Of a stretch of 34,168 nucleotides of DNA, positions 7,983 to 14,668 are shown one piece after another. Source of the DNA: an uncultured Prochlorococcus sp. (lineage in GTDB: Bacteria > Cyanobacteriota > Cyanobacteriia > PCC-6307 > Cyanobiaceae). Made by a program: the position numbers and the translations under genes. Every line of letters starts with the position of its first letter. Position 1 is the first letter of the stretch. The stretch lies in the NCBI GenBank assembly GCA_902565305.1, contig CACFEJ010000015.1, positions 1 to 34,168 of the forward strand, read 5' to 3'. The notes below the pieces were generated by a model, which was not told the DNA's origin, ran no database searches, and saw nothing but the letters and a program-made list of their open reading frames with translations.

Positions 7983-9302
7983 TTAGGCTACTTCATCTTC
8001 GAAATTATTTAAATCATTAAATCTTTTCTTCATGGTTGGGTTATTTCTAGTTAATTTCTTTACTGTCAAATCTTGAGATTTGCTGTCAGCAGATAAAAGA
8101 TGTTTTTTTGAGAGAACTAAAGCCTCCTTAGTTTTTTGTAAATGGGTTATTGATTTATCAATTTCTGAAATTGCATCATTAAATCTATCTTGGGCAAGTG
8201 AAACATTCTTACCAACTGCATTTTTGAATTGCTCAAGAGTACTTTCAAAATTAGTTATATCAAAATTCTCTCGTTTCATTAAATTAATTTCTGATTTGTA
8301 CTTTAAGGTTTCCATAGATGCATTTCTTAGAAGAGAAATAATGGGCAAGAAAAATTGTGGTCTTATGACATACATTTTGGGGAATCTATGAGAAACATCT
8401 ACTATTCCTGCATTATATAGTTCACTATTTGGTTCCAGAAGCGATACGAGTACTGCATATTCACAAGATTTTTGTCTTCTATCTTTATCTAATTCTTTTA
8501 GGAAATCTTCGTTTCTTCTTTTATTAGTTCCATTTAAACTTTCATTCTTCATCTCAAACATTATAGATACGACTTCAGTTTTATTTTCATCAAATTCTCT
8601 AAATATATAGTCACCTTTACTTCCAGAAGTGGCATCATTATCCTTTTCGAAATATGAGTTTTTAAACGCAGAGGCACGATTCAGATTAAATTGGGTTTCG
8701 CAATGGATTTCTAATGTCTCTCCTATCATCTTTGTAGATAATCTAGATTTCATTTCTCTTAACTCCTGAATAGTCAGATCCCTTTCACTAATTTTGCTTT
8801 TAAACTTTTCTTCAATTAATTTTTCATTAATTGAATTTTCAAGCCTCATCTTTTCAAGGGAATTGGTTAATGATGAGTTCTCTTTTTCTAAATTAGTAAC
8901 AGCTTCACTAACTTTGTTTTTTAAAGTTAATTCTGTAATTAAAGACTGGTTTTTGATTTCGTCCTTCAATTTGATTAATTCATTATTCAATGAATTAATT
9001 TTATTTGTTGCTTGATTTTTTAAATCATTAAGAGCATTTGTTTTCTTTTCTTCAGCTAATTTTAATTTAGATTCAAGAGTTTGGATCTCAGACTCTTTAA
9101 TGCTATTTTGTTCTATTAACTGTATTTTTAATTCACGTTTTAAAATTTCCAAAGCTTTTTTATTATCTTCTTCAGCCAAAATAAGTCTTTCTTTTATTTG
9201 TTTGTTAAATTCTTCGTCTTTTATCTGAAGAAGTATTTCTTCAAAGCTGCTGGGATCAATTCGGAAAGTTTTGCCGCAAGAAGGACATTTAATATCTTTC
9301 AT
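7983..9302 (-). CDS. DUF2130 coiled-coil protein with a probable nuclease-fold domain (439 aa)
   Basis: The N-terminus has a single zinc-knuckle-like CPSC (6-9). A long charged coiled coil follows (about 25-190), then a globular domain with GETLEIHCETQFN (194-206), KGDYIF (D231) and IMFEMKNES (E250, K252). A D...ExK arrangement with a preceding conserved E is the signature of PD-(D/E)XK nuclease folds. This layout (zinc site, coiled coil, DUF2130 domain) resembles the RmuC-like DUF2130 family. The role is not established; nuclease activity is inferred from the motif. It lies near the repair cassette on the same strand, which suggests a DNA role, but it is separated by two small genes and gaps near 100 nt. 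Confidence 0.85.
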   Translation of the reverse strand: MKDIKCPSCGKTFRIDPSSFEEILLQIKDEEFNKQIKERLILAEEDNKKALEILKRELKIQLIEQNSIKESEIQTLESKLKLAEEKKTNALNDLKNQATNKINSLNNELIKLKDEIKNQSLITELTLKNKVSEAVTNLEKENSSLTNSLEKMRLENSINEKLIEEKFKSKISERDLTIQELREMKSRLSTKMIGETLEIHCETQFNLNRASAFKNSYFEKDNDATSGSKGDYIFREFDENKTEVVSIMFEMKNESLNGTNKRRNEDFLKELDKDRRQKSCEYAVLVSLLEPNSELYNAGIVDVSHRFPKMYVIRPQFFLPIISLLRNASMETLKYKSEINLMKRENFDITNFESTLEQFKNAVGKNVSLAQDRFNDAISEIDKSITHLQKTKEALVLSKKHLLSADSKSQDLTVKKLTRNNPTMKKRFNDLNNFEDEVA

Positions 9303-9362
9303 TTTTTAATTACAAAATTAATATTAGAAAGGATTTAATATTCGAATTATGTAAAAAGAATA

Positions 9363-9382
9363 TTATTCTTGACTAAGAATAA
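9363..9382 (-). terminator. Possible terminator of the ribbon-helix-helix-like gene
   Basis: TTATTCTT (9363-9370) and AAGAATAA (9375-9382) form a perfect 8-bp stem with a 4-nt loop. Reading the minus strand, TATTCTTTTTAC follows. It sits about 50 nt past the stop of the gene ending at 9434 and before the DUF2130 start. The stem is very AT-rich, so it would be weak. Confidence 0.4.
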
Positions 9383-9433
9383 ACAATGATCCAGTGTTAT
9401 GCATAAAAAAATAAAATAATTACTCAATAAAAG

Positions 9434-9802
9434 TCATATTAATCCTGATTCCTTGAGAATATTTATTTTATTTGCTAATTCTATATCTGCAGAAGATATT
9501 GAGCGGTCTAAAGTTTTGTGTGATGAAACTGTGTAACCACTATCATCAACAAATTCGTCTTCAGCATCTTTTAAGTGGGCATTCTTATTTTGGATATCTT
9601 TAAAATTATCCGACTTATGCATATTTGACTTGCCGATATTACTATATCCAAAATTCGCAATTCCTCTTGCATCTAATGCTTCCTCAACTAATATTCCAAC
9701 TACCTTTGATCTACTTATAGATTCGCTCTTAGATATTTCATCAATAATTTCGAGTACTCTTTTTCTAGGGAGATATCCTATTCTTTTAACTTTATTTTCC
9801 AT
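9434..9802 (-). CDS. Ribbon-helix-helix-like small protein (122 aa)
   Basis: Near the N-terminus, KVKRIGYLPRKRVLEIIDEI followed by SKSESISRSKVVGILVEEAL has the RHH layout: a short strand, then helix, a SRS-type turn and a second amphipathic helix. This is the DNA-binding fold of many antitoxins and small repressors. The rest (about 50-120) is polar and probably disordered, ending in a short helix (ELANKINILKESGLI). I chose the ATG at 9802 because AGG lies close upstream and a TACAAT box (9823-9828, minus) would start transcription near 9816. A longer start at 9814 would add MHRL. No toxin gene is adjacent. A regulatory role is inferred. Confidence 0.6.
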   Translation of the reverse strand: MENKVKRIGYLPRKRVLEIIDEISKSESISRSKVVGILVEEALDARGIANFGYSNIGKSNMHKSDNFKDIQNKNAHLKDAEDEFVDDSGYTVSSHKTLDRSISSADIELANKINILKESGLI

Positions 9803-9899
9803 AAGCCTATGCATATGTCAATATTGTAACACTTCTGTCAAATGAAATCAGATTTTGATTAATAGCACCTATTTATAAATTTAAATAATGAGAATAAAG

Positions 9900-9905
9900 T
9901 ATAAT
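9900..9905 (+). promoter_or_regulatory. -10 box (TATAAT) upstream of the 67-residue ORF
   Basis: A perfect TATAAT lies 130 nt before the ATG at 10035. It would give a leader of about 120 nt that includes the hairpin at 9983-10010. No clear -35 is seen, as is usual in Prochlorococcus. Confidence 0.35.
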
Positions 9906-9982
9906 TTTAAAGAATACTCATATAAAGTTTATTATTTCTAAAATAGTCATGAGCATAGTTTTATGAGATTCTTCTAATTACT

Positions 9983-10010
9983 ATTTCAGATTGGGTCGGA
10001 TTTCTGAAAT
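9983..10010 (+). promoter_or_regulatory. Perfect hairpin in the leader of the 67-residue ORF
   Basis: ATTTCAGA (9983-9990) pairs exactly with TCTGAAAT (10003-10010) around a GC-richer 12-nt loop (TTGGGTCGGATT). It ends 24 nt before the ATG at 10035. No T-run follows, so it is not a classical terminator. It may be a cis element in the mRNA leader, a protein-binding site or part of a small RNA. Confidence 0.35.
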
Positions 10011-10034
10011 TACTTAATTTAAATTCCAAAAGTC

Positions 10035-10238
10035 ATGAAAGATAAACTATATGATAATGCTGATAGCTTTGCAATGTCATTTGATCAGGAATGGGATAAT
10101 ATTGATTGCGATGATATCCGATTAAAGATAGATAAGGTATTTGAACTTTTATCAGATCATCCTTTTTTAATATCTAATCCAGAAAATGCTAGAAAAATGG
10201 CAGAATTTAGGATATTTTCTTTAAAAAAATTTCAATAA
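10035..10238 (+). CDS. Small acidic hypothetical protein (67 aa)
   Basis: The product starts MKDKLYDNADSFAMSFDQEW and is acidic and helical in its first two thirds (DDIRLKIDKVFELLSDHPF), with a basic end (SLKKFQ). The text NPENARKMAEFRIFSLKKF is regular, unlike chance coding. It is the first plus-strand gene after a divergent gap that carries a TATAAT box and a hairpin. No family is recognised and no membrane span or signal peptide is present. Confidence 0.6.
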   Translation: MKDKLYDNADSFAMSFDQEWDNIDCDDIRLKIDKVFELLSDHPFLISNPENARKMAEFRIFSLKKFQ

Positions 10239-10295
10239 TTATTTTAAAATTTTATTAAAGTTAAATGATTAAAATTAATCTTAGTAACTTAAGAT

Positions 10296-10469
10296 TTAAA
10301 TAGTAGGTGAATTGAAAAATCCCTTACTGTATAAAAATACTATTATGCCAATAATTGGACCTATCCCAAAAACAAAAAGTACTAATTTTGCAGAATTTTT
10401 AGTTTGACCTAATTTTTGATCTTTTAAATTTGAATTAGTTTGATTCTTTTTAGATTTTTTCTTTTTCAT
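10296..10469 (-). CDS. Small membrane protein (57 aa)
   Basis: ATG (10467-10469, minus) opens a 57-residue frame that ends at TAA (10296-10298). The N-terminus is strongly basic (MKKKKSKKNQ), followed by a polar linker and one hydrophobic span (AKLVLFVFGIGPIIGIIVFL, about 27-46), then a short tail. By the positive-inside rule the basic end would face the cytoplasm. The frame is clean and the charge pattern typical of a real single-span protein. The function is unknown. It converges with the 67-residue ORF. Confidence 0.6.
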   Translation of the reverse strand: MKKKKSKKNQTNSNLKDQKLGQTKNSAKLVLFVFGIGPIIGIIVFLYSKGFFNSPTI

Positions 10470-10579
10470 GGATGATATATTACTATAACGCGACTTTAAA
10501 AGATTTTTATATGGTATTGGGTTTGAAATAATTTTTTAATTTAATAAAATTGATATGGAATTCAAAAAAGATCGTATTG

Positions 10580-10585
10580 TATAAT
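10580..10585 (+). promoter_or_regulatory. -10 box (TATAAT) of the 65-residue ORF
   Basis: A perfect TATAAT lies 20 nt upstream of the ATG at 10606. An AAAGGAAAT ribosome site (AGGA at 10599-10602) sits at correct spacing. Transcription would begin near 10592, giving a very short leader. Confidence 0.5.
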
Positions 10586-10605
10586 GTAAAGAATATAAAG
10601 GAAAT

Positions 10606-10803
10606 ATGAGTGCAACTAAGAGAGAGGAAGTAAGTTCACACCTTAGATATATAAGGTTGGAACTTAGAGAGATGCATCAAATGCTCATAAAAGAAGATTT
10701 GTTGCCAGATCTAAATGAAGCAAAGGAAGTACTCGCACAGCTTGATGCTTTATTGGATTTATTATCAGAAAAAAGAGTAACGAAGATAAAAAGCCAATTT
10801 TGA
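10606..10803 (+). CDS. Small conserved-looking helical protein (65 aa)
   Basis: It starts MSATKREEVSSHLRYIRLEL and runs as amphipathic helix throughout, with leucine-rich LNEAKEVLAQLDALLDLLSE and a basic end (RVTKIKSQF). The heptad-like leucines suggest a coiled-coil dimer. It has the best expression signals of the small genes here: a TATAAT box and an AGGA ribosome site. No enzyme motif is present. The family resembles other tiny picocyanobacterial helical proteins of unknown role. Confidence 0.7.
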   Translation: MSATKREEVSSHLRYIRLELREMHQMLIKEDLLPDLNEAKEVLAQLDALLDLLSEKRVTKIKSQF

Positions 10804-10827
10804 AAACTTTCGGTTAAATTGAATATA

Positions 10828-11022
10828 TTAAAGATAATTTGTAGCTGATTCTATTTTTTTTCTATTATCGTGCATCTTTTCTAATTTATTGTAAATTTCT
10901 TTAATTTGGATTTGTATTAGATCGGTTGAATGTATATTACTTAACGCATCTAATGTTGAGAGAAGGCTTTCTTTGGCTTCAATTAAATGTCTACATTCTT
11001 TACTGCCTGCTTCGTATGACAT
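10828..11022 (-). CDS. Small helical hypothetical protein (64 aa)
   Basis: The product begins MSYEAGSKECRHLIEAKESL and is helical throughout, with one cysteine and one histidine near the N-terminus (ECRHL). It then has a mixed-charge helix (KEIYNKLEKMHDNRKKIESA). It is convergent with the 65-residue ORF, 24 nt away. It has neither a membrane span nor a signal peptide, and I recognise no family. Confidence 0.55.
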   Translation of the reverse strand: MSYEAGSKECRHLIEAKESLLSTLDALSNIHSTDLIQIQIKEIYNKLEKMHDNRKKIESATNYL

Positions 11023-11164
11023 AGGATTTTAAATAAAATTTATTATCCCAAATATATTAAAAAATCTTCCGTATTGCTTGATACTCTTGTTAAATCAACG
11101 CTTATTATTGTAATTTTCAATACAGAATAAGAAATTATTTTTACTAAGATTTAAGAAAAAACTT

Positions 11165-11347
11165 ATGGAAGATAACTCCAGTGATTATAAATTCTGTATT
11201 AAATTGGCCTTAGATAATGCAAAAAAAAGAATTAATCTATTAGATGATTCTGATAAAAAGAGTGTCCTAGAAGAATATAAGGAATGGATTAATGATGGTT
11301 TAAATAAGCATACTGTTTTATTACTAAGAGATGATCCGATCATCTAG
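11165..11347 (+). CDS. Small acidic hypothetical protein (60 aa)
   Basis: It starts MEDNSSDYKFCIKLALDNAK and has regular helical text (KKRINLLDDSDKKSVLEEYK) and a short hydrophobic end (HTVLLLRDDPII). An A-rich, weak ribosome region (AAGAAAAAACTT) precedes the ATG. The codon pattern is consistent with a real gene. No domain is recognised. Confidence 0.55.
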   Translation: MEDNSSDYKFCIKLALDNAKKRINLLDDSDKKSVLEEYKEWINDGLNKHTVLLLRDDPII

Positions 11348-11365
11348 AGTAATCTAAAATATTTT

Positions 11366-11461
11366 CTAATTCTTTGTACTAGAAGTAACTCTAAATAAAA
11401 AATAAAGACTTATGATAAAAATTATTGACAGAATAATAGTTAATGAAGAAAAACTATCCAT
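11366..11461 (-). CDS. Possible 31-residue single-span membrane protein
   Basis: ATG (11459-11461, minus) to TAG (11366-11368) gives a short acidic-polar N-terminus (MDSFSS), one span (LTIILSIIFIISLYFLFRV) and a polar basic tail (TSSTKN). Size and layout are those of the tiny thylakoid subunits such as PsbT, PetL or PsaM, but the sequence matches none of them in my memory. It could be a regulator-type mini membrane protein or a chance hydrophobic frame. Confidence 0.4.
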   Translation of the reverse strand: MDSFSSLTIILSIIFIISLYFLFRVTSSTKN

Positions 11462-11519
11462 ATCTTTATTTATTTAAAATATTTTCAACTATAGCAGTTT
11501 AGTTAAATAAGTCCTGCAA

Positions 11520-11648
11520 TCAGTTTTCTTTGAAAAGTGAAAAGATAAACTTATGCAAACTTTCTTTTTCTAAAAATATTTTTTTATTCTTATAGGTTTT
11601 TAATTTCTTAAAAATTAAATCTACTAAGTGTTCTGATTTTGGAGTCAT
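11520..11648 (-). CDS. Possible small basic protein (42 aa)
   Basis: The frame from ATG (11646-11648, minus) to TGA (11520-11522) encodes MTPKSEHLVDLIFKKLKTYK and continues KNKKIFLEKESLHKFIFSLF. It is strongly basic and probably helical. It starts 9 nt after the lipoprotein gene ends on the same strand, so the two may be co-transcribed. No family is recognised. Confidence 0.4.
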   Translation of the reverse strand: MTPKSEHLVDLIFKKLKTYKNKKIFLEKESLHKFIFSLFKEN

Positions 11649-11657
11649 ATATTTAAT

Positions 11658-12008
11658 TTATTTTTCCAATAAATAAATTTTCTCTTCACCTATTTTATCC
11701 GGCTTTGTAATTTTACATCCTTTATCTTTTTCCATATTACAATCTTTTGTGGCAGGAACAGATTTCCAGTTGCAAATTTTTTCTTGGGAATCTTCTTTTA
11801 AAATAATCCATCCATCATCTAAGTATTCTGAGATACCATCCTCTCCACAAGAGAACTTTATCTCCATTCTTTTCTTTTCAGAGTTAGGATTCTCTTCAAT
11901 ATTTTTTTCCAAATTATTTATGGGATACTCTTTATTAGTTGATGTCTTACAAGAAATTAAGAAAATTGAAATTAGAATTATCAGTGGAAATTGTTTTATG
12001 ATTTTCAT
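11658..12008 (-). CDS. Small lipoprotein (116 aa)
   Basis: The N-terminus MKIIKQFPLIILISIFLISC is a lipoprotein signal peptide with lipobox LISC; Cys20 would be lipid-modified. The linker is polar and asparagine/glutamate-rich. The mature domain has four cysteines (SCGEDG, EKICNW, KDCNMEK, KGCKITK), which could form two disulfides in the periplasm. I recognise no family. It should be anchored to a membrane facing the periplasm. It is followed by a small basic ORF 9 nt downstream. Confidence 0.65.
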   Translation of the reverse strand: MKIIKQFPLIILISIFLISCKTSTNKEYPINNLEKNIEENPNSEKKRMEIKFSCGEDGISEYLDDGWIILKEDSQEKICNWKSVPATKDCNMEKDKGCKITKPDKIGEEKIYLLEK

Positions 12009-12049
12009 TTTTTTAGCATTTGACGATTCTAAATTATTTAAATTATAGT

Positions 12050-12226
12050 TTATTTTGATTCTATTAATTTTAATAGTTTATCCATTTTATTCATCAAGTC
12101 TTTTACATCCCCTGGCTTAGGTAATATTAATTCTTCCGTAACTTCTAAATGCATTTTCTTTAAGTTTTGCCTCAAATCTTTTAAATGCATTTTTACGCTT
12201 TCTTTCTTTTTTTTTATATCAGTCAT
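12050..12226 (-). CDS. Small basic helical protein (58 aa)
   Basis: ATG (12224-12226, minus) to TAA (12050-12052) encodes a 58-residue charged protein beginning MTDIKKKKESVKMHLKDLRQ and ending in a helix (VKDLMNKMDKLLKLIESK). It looks like two helices joined by LPKPGD, a possible helical hairpin. A TATGAT box (12265-12270, minus) and a stem-loop (12241-12261) lie between it and the upstream 145-residue gene. The function is unknown. Confidence 0.5.
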   Translation of the reverse strand: MTDIKKKKESVKMHLKDLRQNLKKMHLEVTEELILPKPGDVKDLMNKMDKLLKLIESK

Positions 12227-12307
12227 AGGATTAAAATTTAAACTTTACTAAACTTAAAGTTACTATCATAATAGTGTGATGCTAACTTATAGAGAATAAT
12301 TAATTAT

Positions 12308-12745
12308 TTAATTTTTTAAATTTTCTATTTCGTAGATTTCTTCGCCACCATAACAAAAATTTGTAGATATCATTTTTATCTCTCTATTATTAATTCCGAT
12401 TATATTTTTATTTTTAAAAATATAGTTTTTAGCAATTGCTTCACAATCTAATTTGTTTTTTGCATGTTTAATAACTGGATAAAAATATGCCAATATAGAA
12501 ATAAAAAATAAAAATATTATTATTGATTTTTTTTCTTTTTTGATAAATTCTTTAGATGTTTTTTTTGCTTTTAATATTTTTATTAGTAATTTATCTGGTA
12601 ATCCTATCTGAACAAATAAAAACTCTACCCACCATGGAAGATCATTACCTTTCTTTTTCTTTAAATTTTCGGAAGTATTCATTTTCTTGGCTTCATAGTT
12701 TTGATTTCTAATCTCTTTAGGATTAGTTGTTTCTTTTTTACTCAT
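12308..12745 (-). CDS. Hypothetical membrane protein (145 aa)
   Basis: The first half is basic and polar, with a tryptophan-rich amphipathic segment (LPWWVEFLFVQIGLPDKLLI). A single span follows (SIIIFLFFISILAYFYPVI, about 74-92), then a C-terminal domain with two cysteines (KLDCEAIA, NFCYGGEEIY). The cysteines and position suggest a periplasmic C-terminus. No domain is recognised; such proteins are typical of Prochlorococcus variable gene regions. It is divergent from the plus-strand gene at 12874. Confidence 0.6.
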   Translation of the reverse strand: MSKKETTNPKEIRNQNYEAKKMNTSENLKKKKGNDLPWWVEFLFVQIGLPDKLLIKILKAKKTSKEFIKKEKKSIIIFLFFISILAYFYPVIKHAKNKLDCEAIAKNYIFKNKNIIGINNREIKMISTNFCYGGEEIYEIENLKN

Positions 12746-12873
12746 ATCATCGAATGATTTATTTGGAATGTAGAGGTTTTATTTTGATTTGGAAACTATA
12801 TTTTTATTTTATAAGTTTTAATTTAATTTATCTATGAATTTGAGTATTGTTAATCTGTATGTAGAAATTTTAA

Positions 12874-13143
12874 ATGGCAAAAAAAAGAAGGAAGTTAAAT
12901 AAAGATTTTGAGAGAAAAATATATTCATCAAAAAAAAATGTGGAATTAGTACAGGCAAAAATCTATGATATCGATGATGAAGACATACAAAAAGAATATA
13001 TGAGCGCTTTTAATAAAGTGGTTTACTTATATAATGAACTAAAAGAAGATTATGAGAGACAAGGTTTTTCTGATAATTCTGAAGAACTTCTCACAAGCTA
13101 TAAAAACGCTTTTAATCTTTTCGAATCAGAATATGAAATTTAA
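12874..13143 (+). CDS. Small hypothetical protein (89 aa)
   Basis: The N-terminus is strongly basic (MAKKRRKLNKDFERK). A helical, acidic body follows, rich in aromatic residues (YMSAFNKVVYLYNELKEDYE and TSYKNAFNLFESEYEI). The split charge could suit nucleic-acid or membrane-surface binding, but that is a guess. The ATG follows a T-rich leader with no clear Shine-Dalgarno. No family is recognised and no membrane span is present. Confidence 0.6.
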   Translation: MAKKRRKLNKDFERKIYSSKKNVELVQAKIYDIDDEDIQKEYMSAFNKVVYLYNELKEDYERQGFSDNSEELLTSYKNAFNLFESEYEI

Positions 13144-13162
13144 ATTCAAATTCAATTATTAA

Positions 13163-13381
13163 TTATCGTTTGTAAGGTTTTATTGGTATTTCAATTGGTT
13201 TTCCTCTTTGGAGATCAGATCTTTTCTCTTGCAAATTTTTGATACACAAAGATACCTTTTTCTCCTTTGCGCAAAATCTTTTTATTTGGTAGTCAGTAAG
13301 TGAGAATGATTCATTACTAAATGAAAAAAAGGCCAATACAAACGTAGAAAAATTTAATACCATTTTAATTTGTTCTCTCAT
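13163..13381 (-). CDS. Small secreted basic protein (72 aa)
   Basis: Residues 1-27 (MREQIKMVLNFSTFVLAFFS plus FSNESFS) look like a signal peptide. The mature part is basic with two cysteines (RFCAKEKKVSLCIKNL), spaced to form a disulfide, and ends in a proline-rich IEIPIKPYKR. It would act in the periplasm. It is convergent with the 89-residue ORF, 19 nt away, and lies 24 nt downstream of the DUF2103-like gene on the same strand. The function is unknown. Confidence 0.55.
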   Translation of the reverse strand: MREQIKMVLNFSTFVLAFFSFSNESFSLTDYQIKRFCAKEKKVSLCIKNLQEKRSDLQRGKPIEIPIKPYKR

Positions 13382-13405
13382 GACTATTTTCTAATTCTCT
13401 TTAAT

Positions 13406-13687
13406 TTAATTACTTTTTATTATAGAATCTATAATTTCTTTTAATTCATCTTTACTTAGGTCTGTTGAGATAAAAACTTCTTGGGCTGTTTTACCCTTTC
13501 TTGCTATTGCTTTATATCCGTTTATAGTTTTTACTGATAATCTAATTATCAACTTAGAGGATCTTCCCTTAGCTCTTGAGATAGCAGCTGGAGTTATTAT
13601 TTTGATATTAATGTTCAGAGCTAACTTTTGAAGTATCGGAATTAGACCTTCTATATTTGTACTATGATTTAAAACTAACCTTCCCAA
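13406..13687 (-). CDS. DUF2103-like conserved protein (93 aa)
   Basis: The start MGRLVLNHSTNIEGLIPILQ, then TPAAISRAKGRSSKLIIRLS and KAIARKGKTAQEVFISTDLS, fits the small cyanobacterial DUF2103 family, annotated in places as a predicted metal-binding protein. The translation begins with TTG at 13685-13687, exactly where the conserved GRLVLNHST motif begins, so I accept this start. Histidine 8 is the only obvious metal-ligand candidate. The function is unknown; the family assignment is from memory of the motif. It lies divergent to petN. Confidence 0.7.
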   Translation of the reverse strand: MGRLVLNHSTNIEGLIPILQKLALNINIKIITPAAISRAKGRSSKLIIRLSVKTINGYKAIARKGKTAQEVFISTDLSKDELKEIIDSIIKSN

Positions 13688-13778
13688 TTCTATTTTATTT
13701 TTATTCTATTGAGAAAAATTTGTTTCTGAGAAATTAACTTTAGCTTTAAAAATGATTTAAAGTTTTGAAGTTCTGTTA

Positions 13779-13804
13779 TATTTAGATTAGATATTTAGAT
13801 TAAA
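13779..13804 (+). repeat. 13-bp imperfect tandem repeat at the petN start
   Basis: TATTTAGATTAGA (13779-13791) is followed directly by TATTTAGATTAAA (13792-13804), differing at one base. The second copy ends on the A of the petN ATG. The repeat includes TATATT- and TAGATT-like -10 sequences, so it may be promoter or translation-initiation DNA. No Shine-Dalgarno is present. Confidence 0.5.
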
Positions 13805-13905
13805 TGATCTTTCAAATAGGTTGGGCAGCATTGGCTGCAATTTTTACTTTTTCAATTGCTATGGTTGTTTGGGGAAGAAATGGTGATGGTTCTATTGATA
13901 TATGA
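13804..13905 (+). CDS. petN: Cytochrome b6f complex subunit PetN
   Basis: This 33-residue single-span protein reads [20 protein letters not shown] and then [13 protein letters not shown]. The [12 protein letters not shown] end is the PetN signature (subunit 8 of cytochrome b6f). PetN is needed for assembly and stability of the complex in the thylakoid membrane, with electron transfer from plastoquinol to plastocyanin. Most PetN proteins are about 29 residues; here a short DGSIDI tail extends it. It overlaps the next ORF by 4 nt (ATGA). Confidence 0.92.
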
Positions 13906-14042
13906 TTTCATTTTTAACTTATGAAATCTATCTAAATAATTTTCTGATCCTAACATCTTTTGTTTTACTCATATTCATAACATTAGCTGTAATTTATATA
14001 TCCTATATTTCTTGGAAAGATAAAAAAAGATTAAAAAAATAG
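13902..14042 (+). CDS. Small membrane protein overlapping petN (46 aa)
   Basis: ATG (13902-13904) overlaps the petN TGA and the frame ends at TAG 14040-14042. The 46 residues begin [20 protein letters not shown] and have one strong span ([20 protein letters not shown], about 14-33), then a basic tail ([10 protein letters not shown]) that would face the cytoplasm. The ATGA overlap is a classic sign of translational coupling with petN, suggesting a product made in step with b6f. I do not recognise it as PetL, PetM or PetG. It converges with thf1, 1 nt apart. Confidence 0.65.
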
Positions 14043-14043
14043 G

Positions 14044-14655
14044 TTATTGTTTTTGTTCTTTTTTCTTTTCTTTAGTCCTGAGCTCTTCAATTAATTCTTT
14101 TGCTTGTTCCATTTTTGATATACTACTTTTATAAATTCCAATATCTTTTTCTGCTTTGTTAGCAGATAATTTTAATTTCTCAAAAATATCAGAAATCATC
14201 TTATTTGTCTCTGATTCATCTTTCTCTTTAAGATCTTGAGCGTTTGAAATTAATATATATATTGCTAAGTTCAAAATCCTTGAGGGATAAAGTTTAGAAT
14301 TGCTTTTTTCTATTAATAATTTCAAAATATCGTTATATGTTTTATTCTTGAATTCCTTTTGAGATTTTTTAGATATTTCATTAATGTCCTTCGCTTCAAA
14401 ATTTGTAGAACTGCATAAAGATTCAAAAAGGAGATCTAAATGTTTCTCAGGTTTATATCCTTTCGTTAATTCTTTGAATGTTTCAGTGAGACCGACACAA
14501 AAGAGATAATCTTGCGTAAAATCATTTTGATGGTTCAGAAGATTAAGTTCGACAAGCATTTCATCAACTATTCTCTTATATAAACCTGGAATCACGTAAG
14601 GGAATTGTTCATGAAATAACTTTTTGCTATCTGAAACAGTCAATTTTTCTTTCAA
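14044..14655 (-). CDS. thf1: Thylakoid formation protein Thf1/Psb29
   Basis: The conserved Thf1 core is clear: LTVSDSKKLFHEQFPYVIPG, then YKRIVDEMLVELNLL, FTETFKEL-like LTETFKELTKGYKPEKH and a charged C-terminal coiled coil rich in KE/EK pairs. Thf1/Psb29 supports photosystem II repair and binds thylakoid FtsH proteases, stabilising them. I chose a TTG at 14653-14655, giving T6 of the TVSD motif as in the family; the open frame extends 15 codons further, to a TTG at 14700, through DNA that looks like promoter (TATAAA at 14659-14664). ftsH and clpP next to it fit this role. A GTG/ATG start cannot be found. Confidence 0.88.
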   Translation of the reverse strand: MKEKLTVSDSKKLFHEQFPYVIPGLYKRIVDEMLVELNLLNHQNDFTQDYLFCVGLTETFKELTKGYKPEKHLDLLFESLCSSTNFEAKDINEISKKSQKEFKNKTYNDILKLLIEKSNSKLYPSRILNLAIYILISNAQDLKEKDESETNKMISDIFEKLKLSANKAEKDIGIYKSSISKMEQAKELIEELRTKEKKKEQKQ

Positions 14656-14668
14656 TTTTTTATATGTA

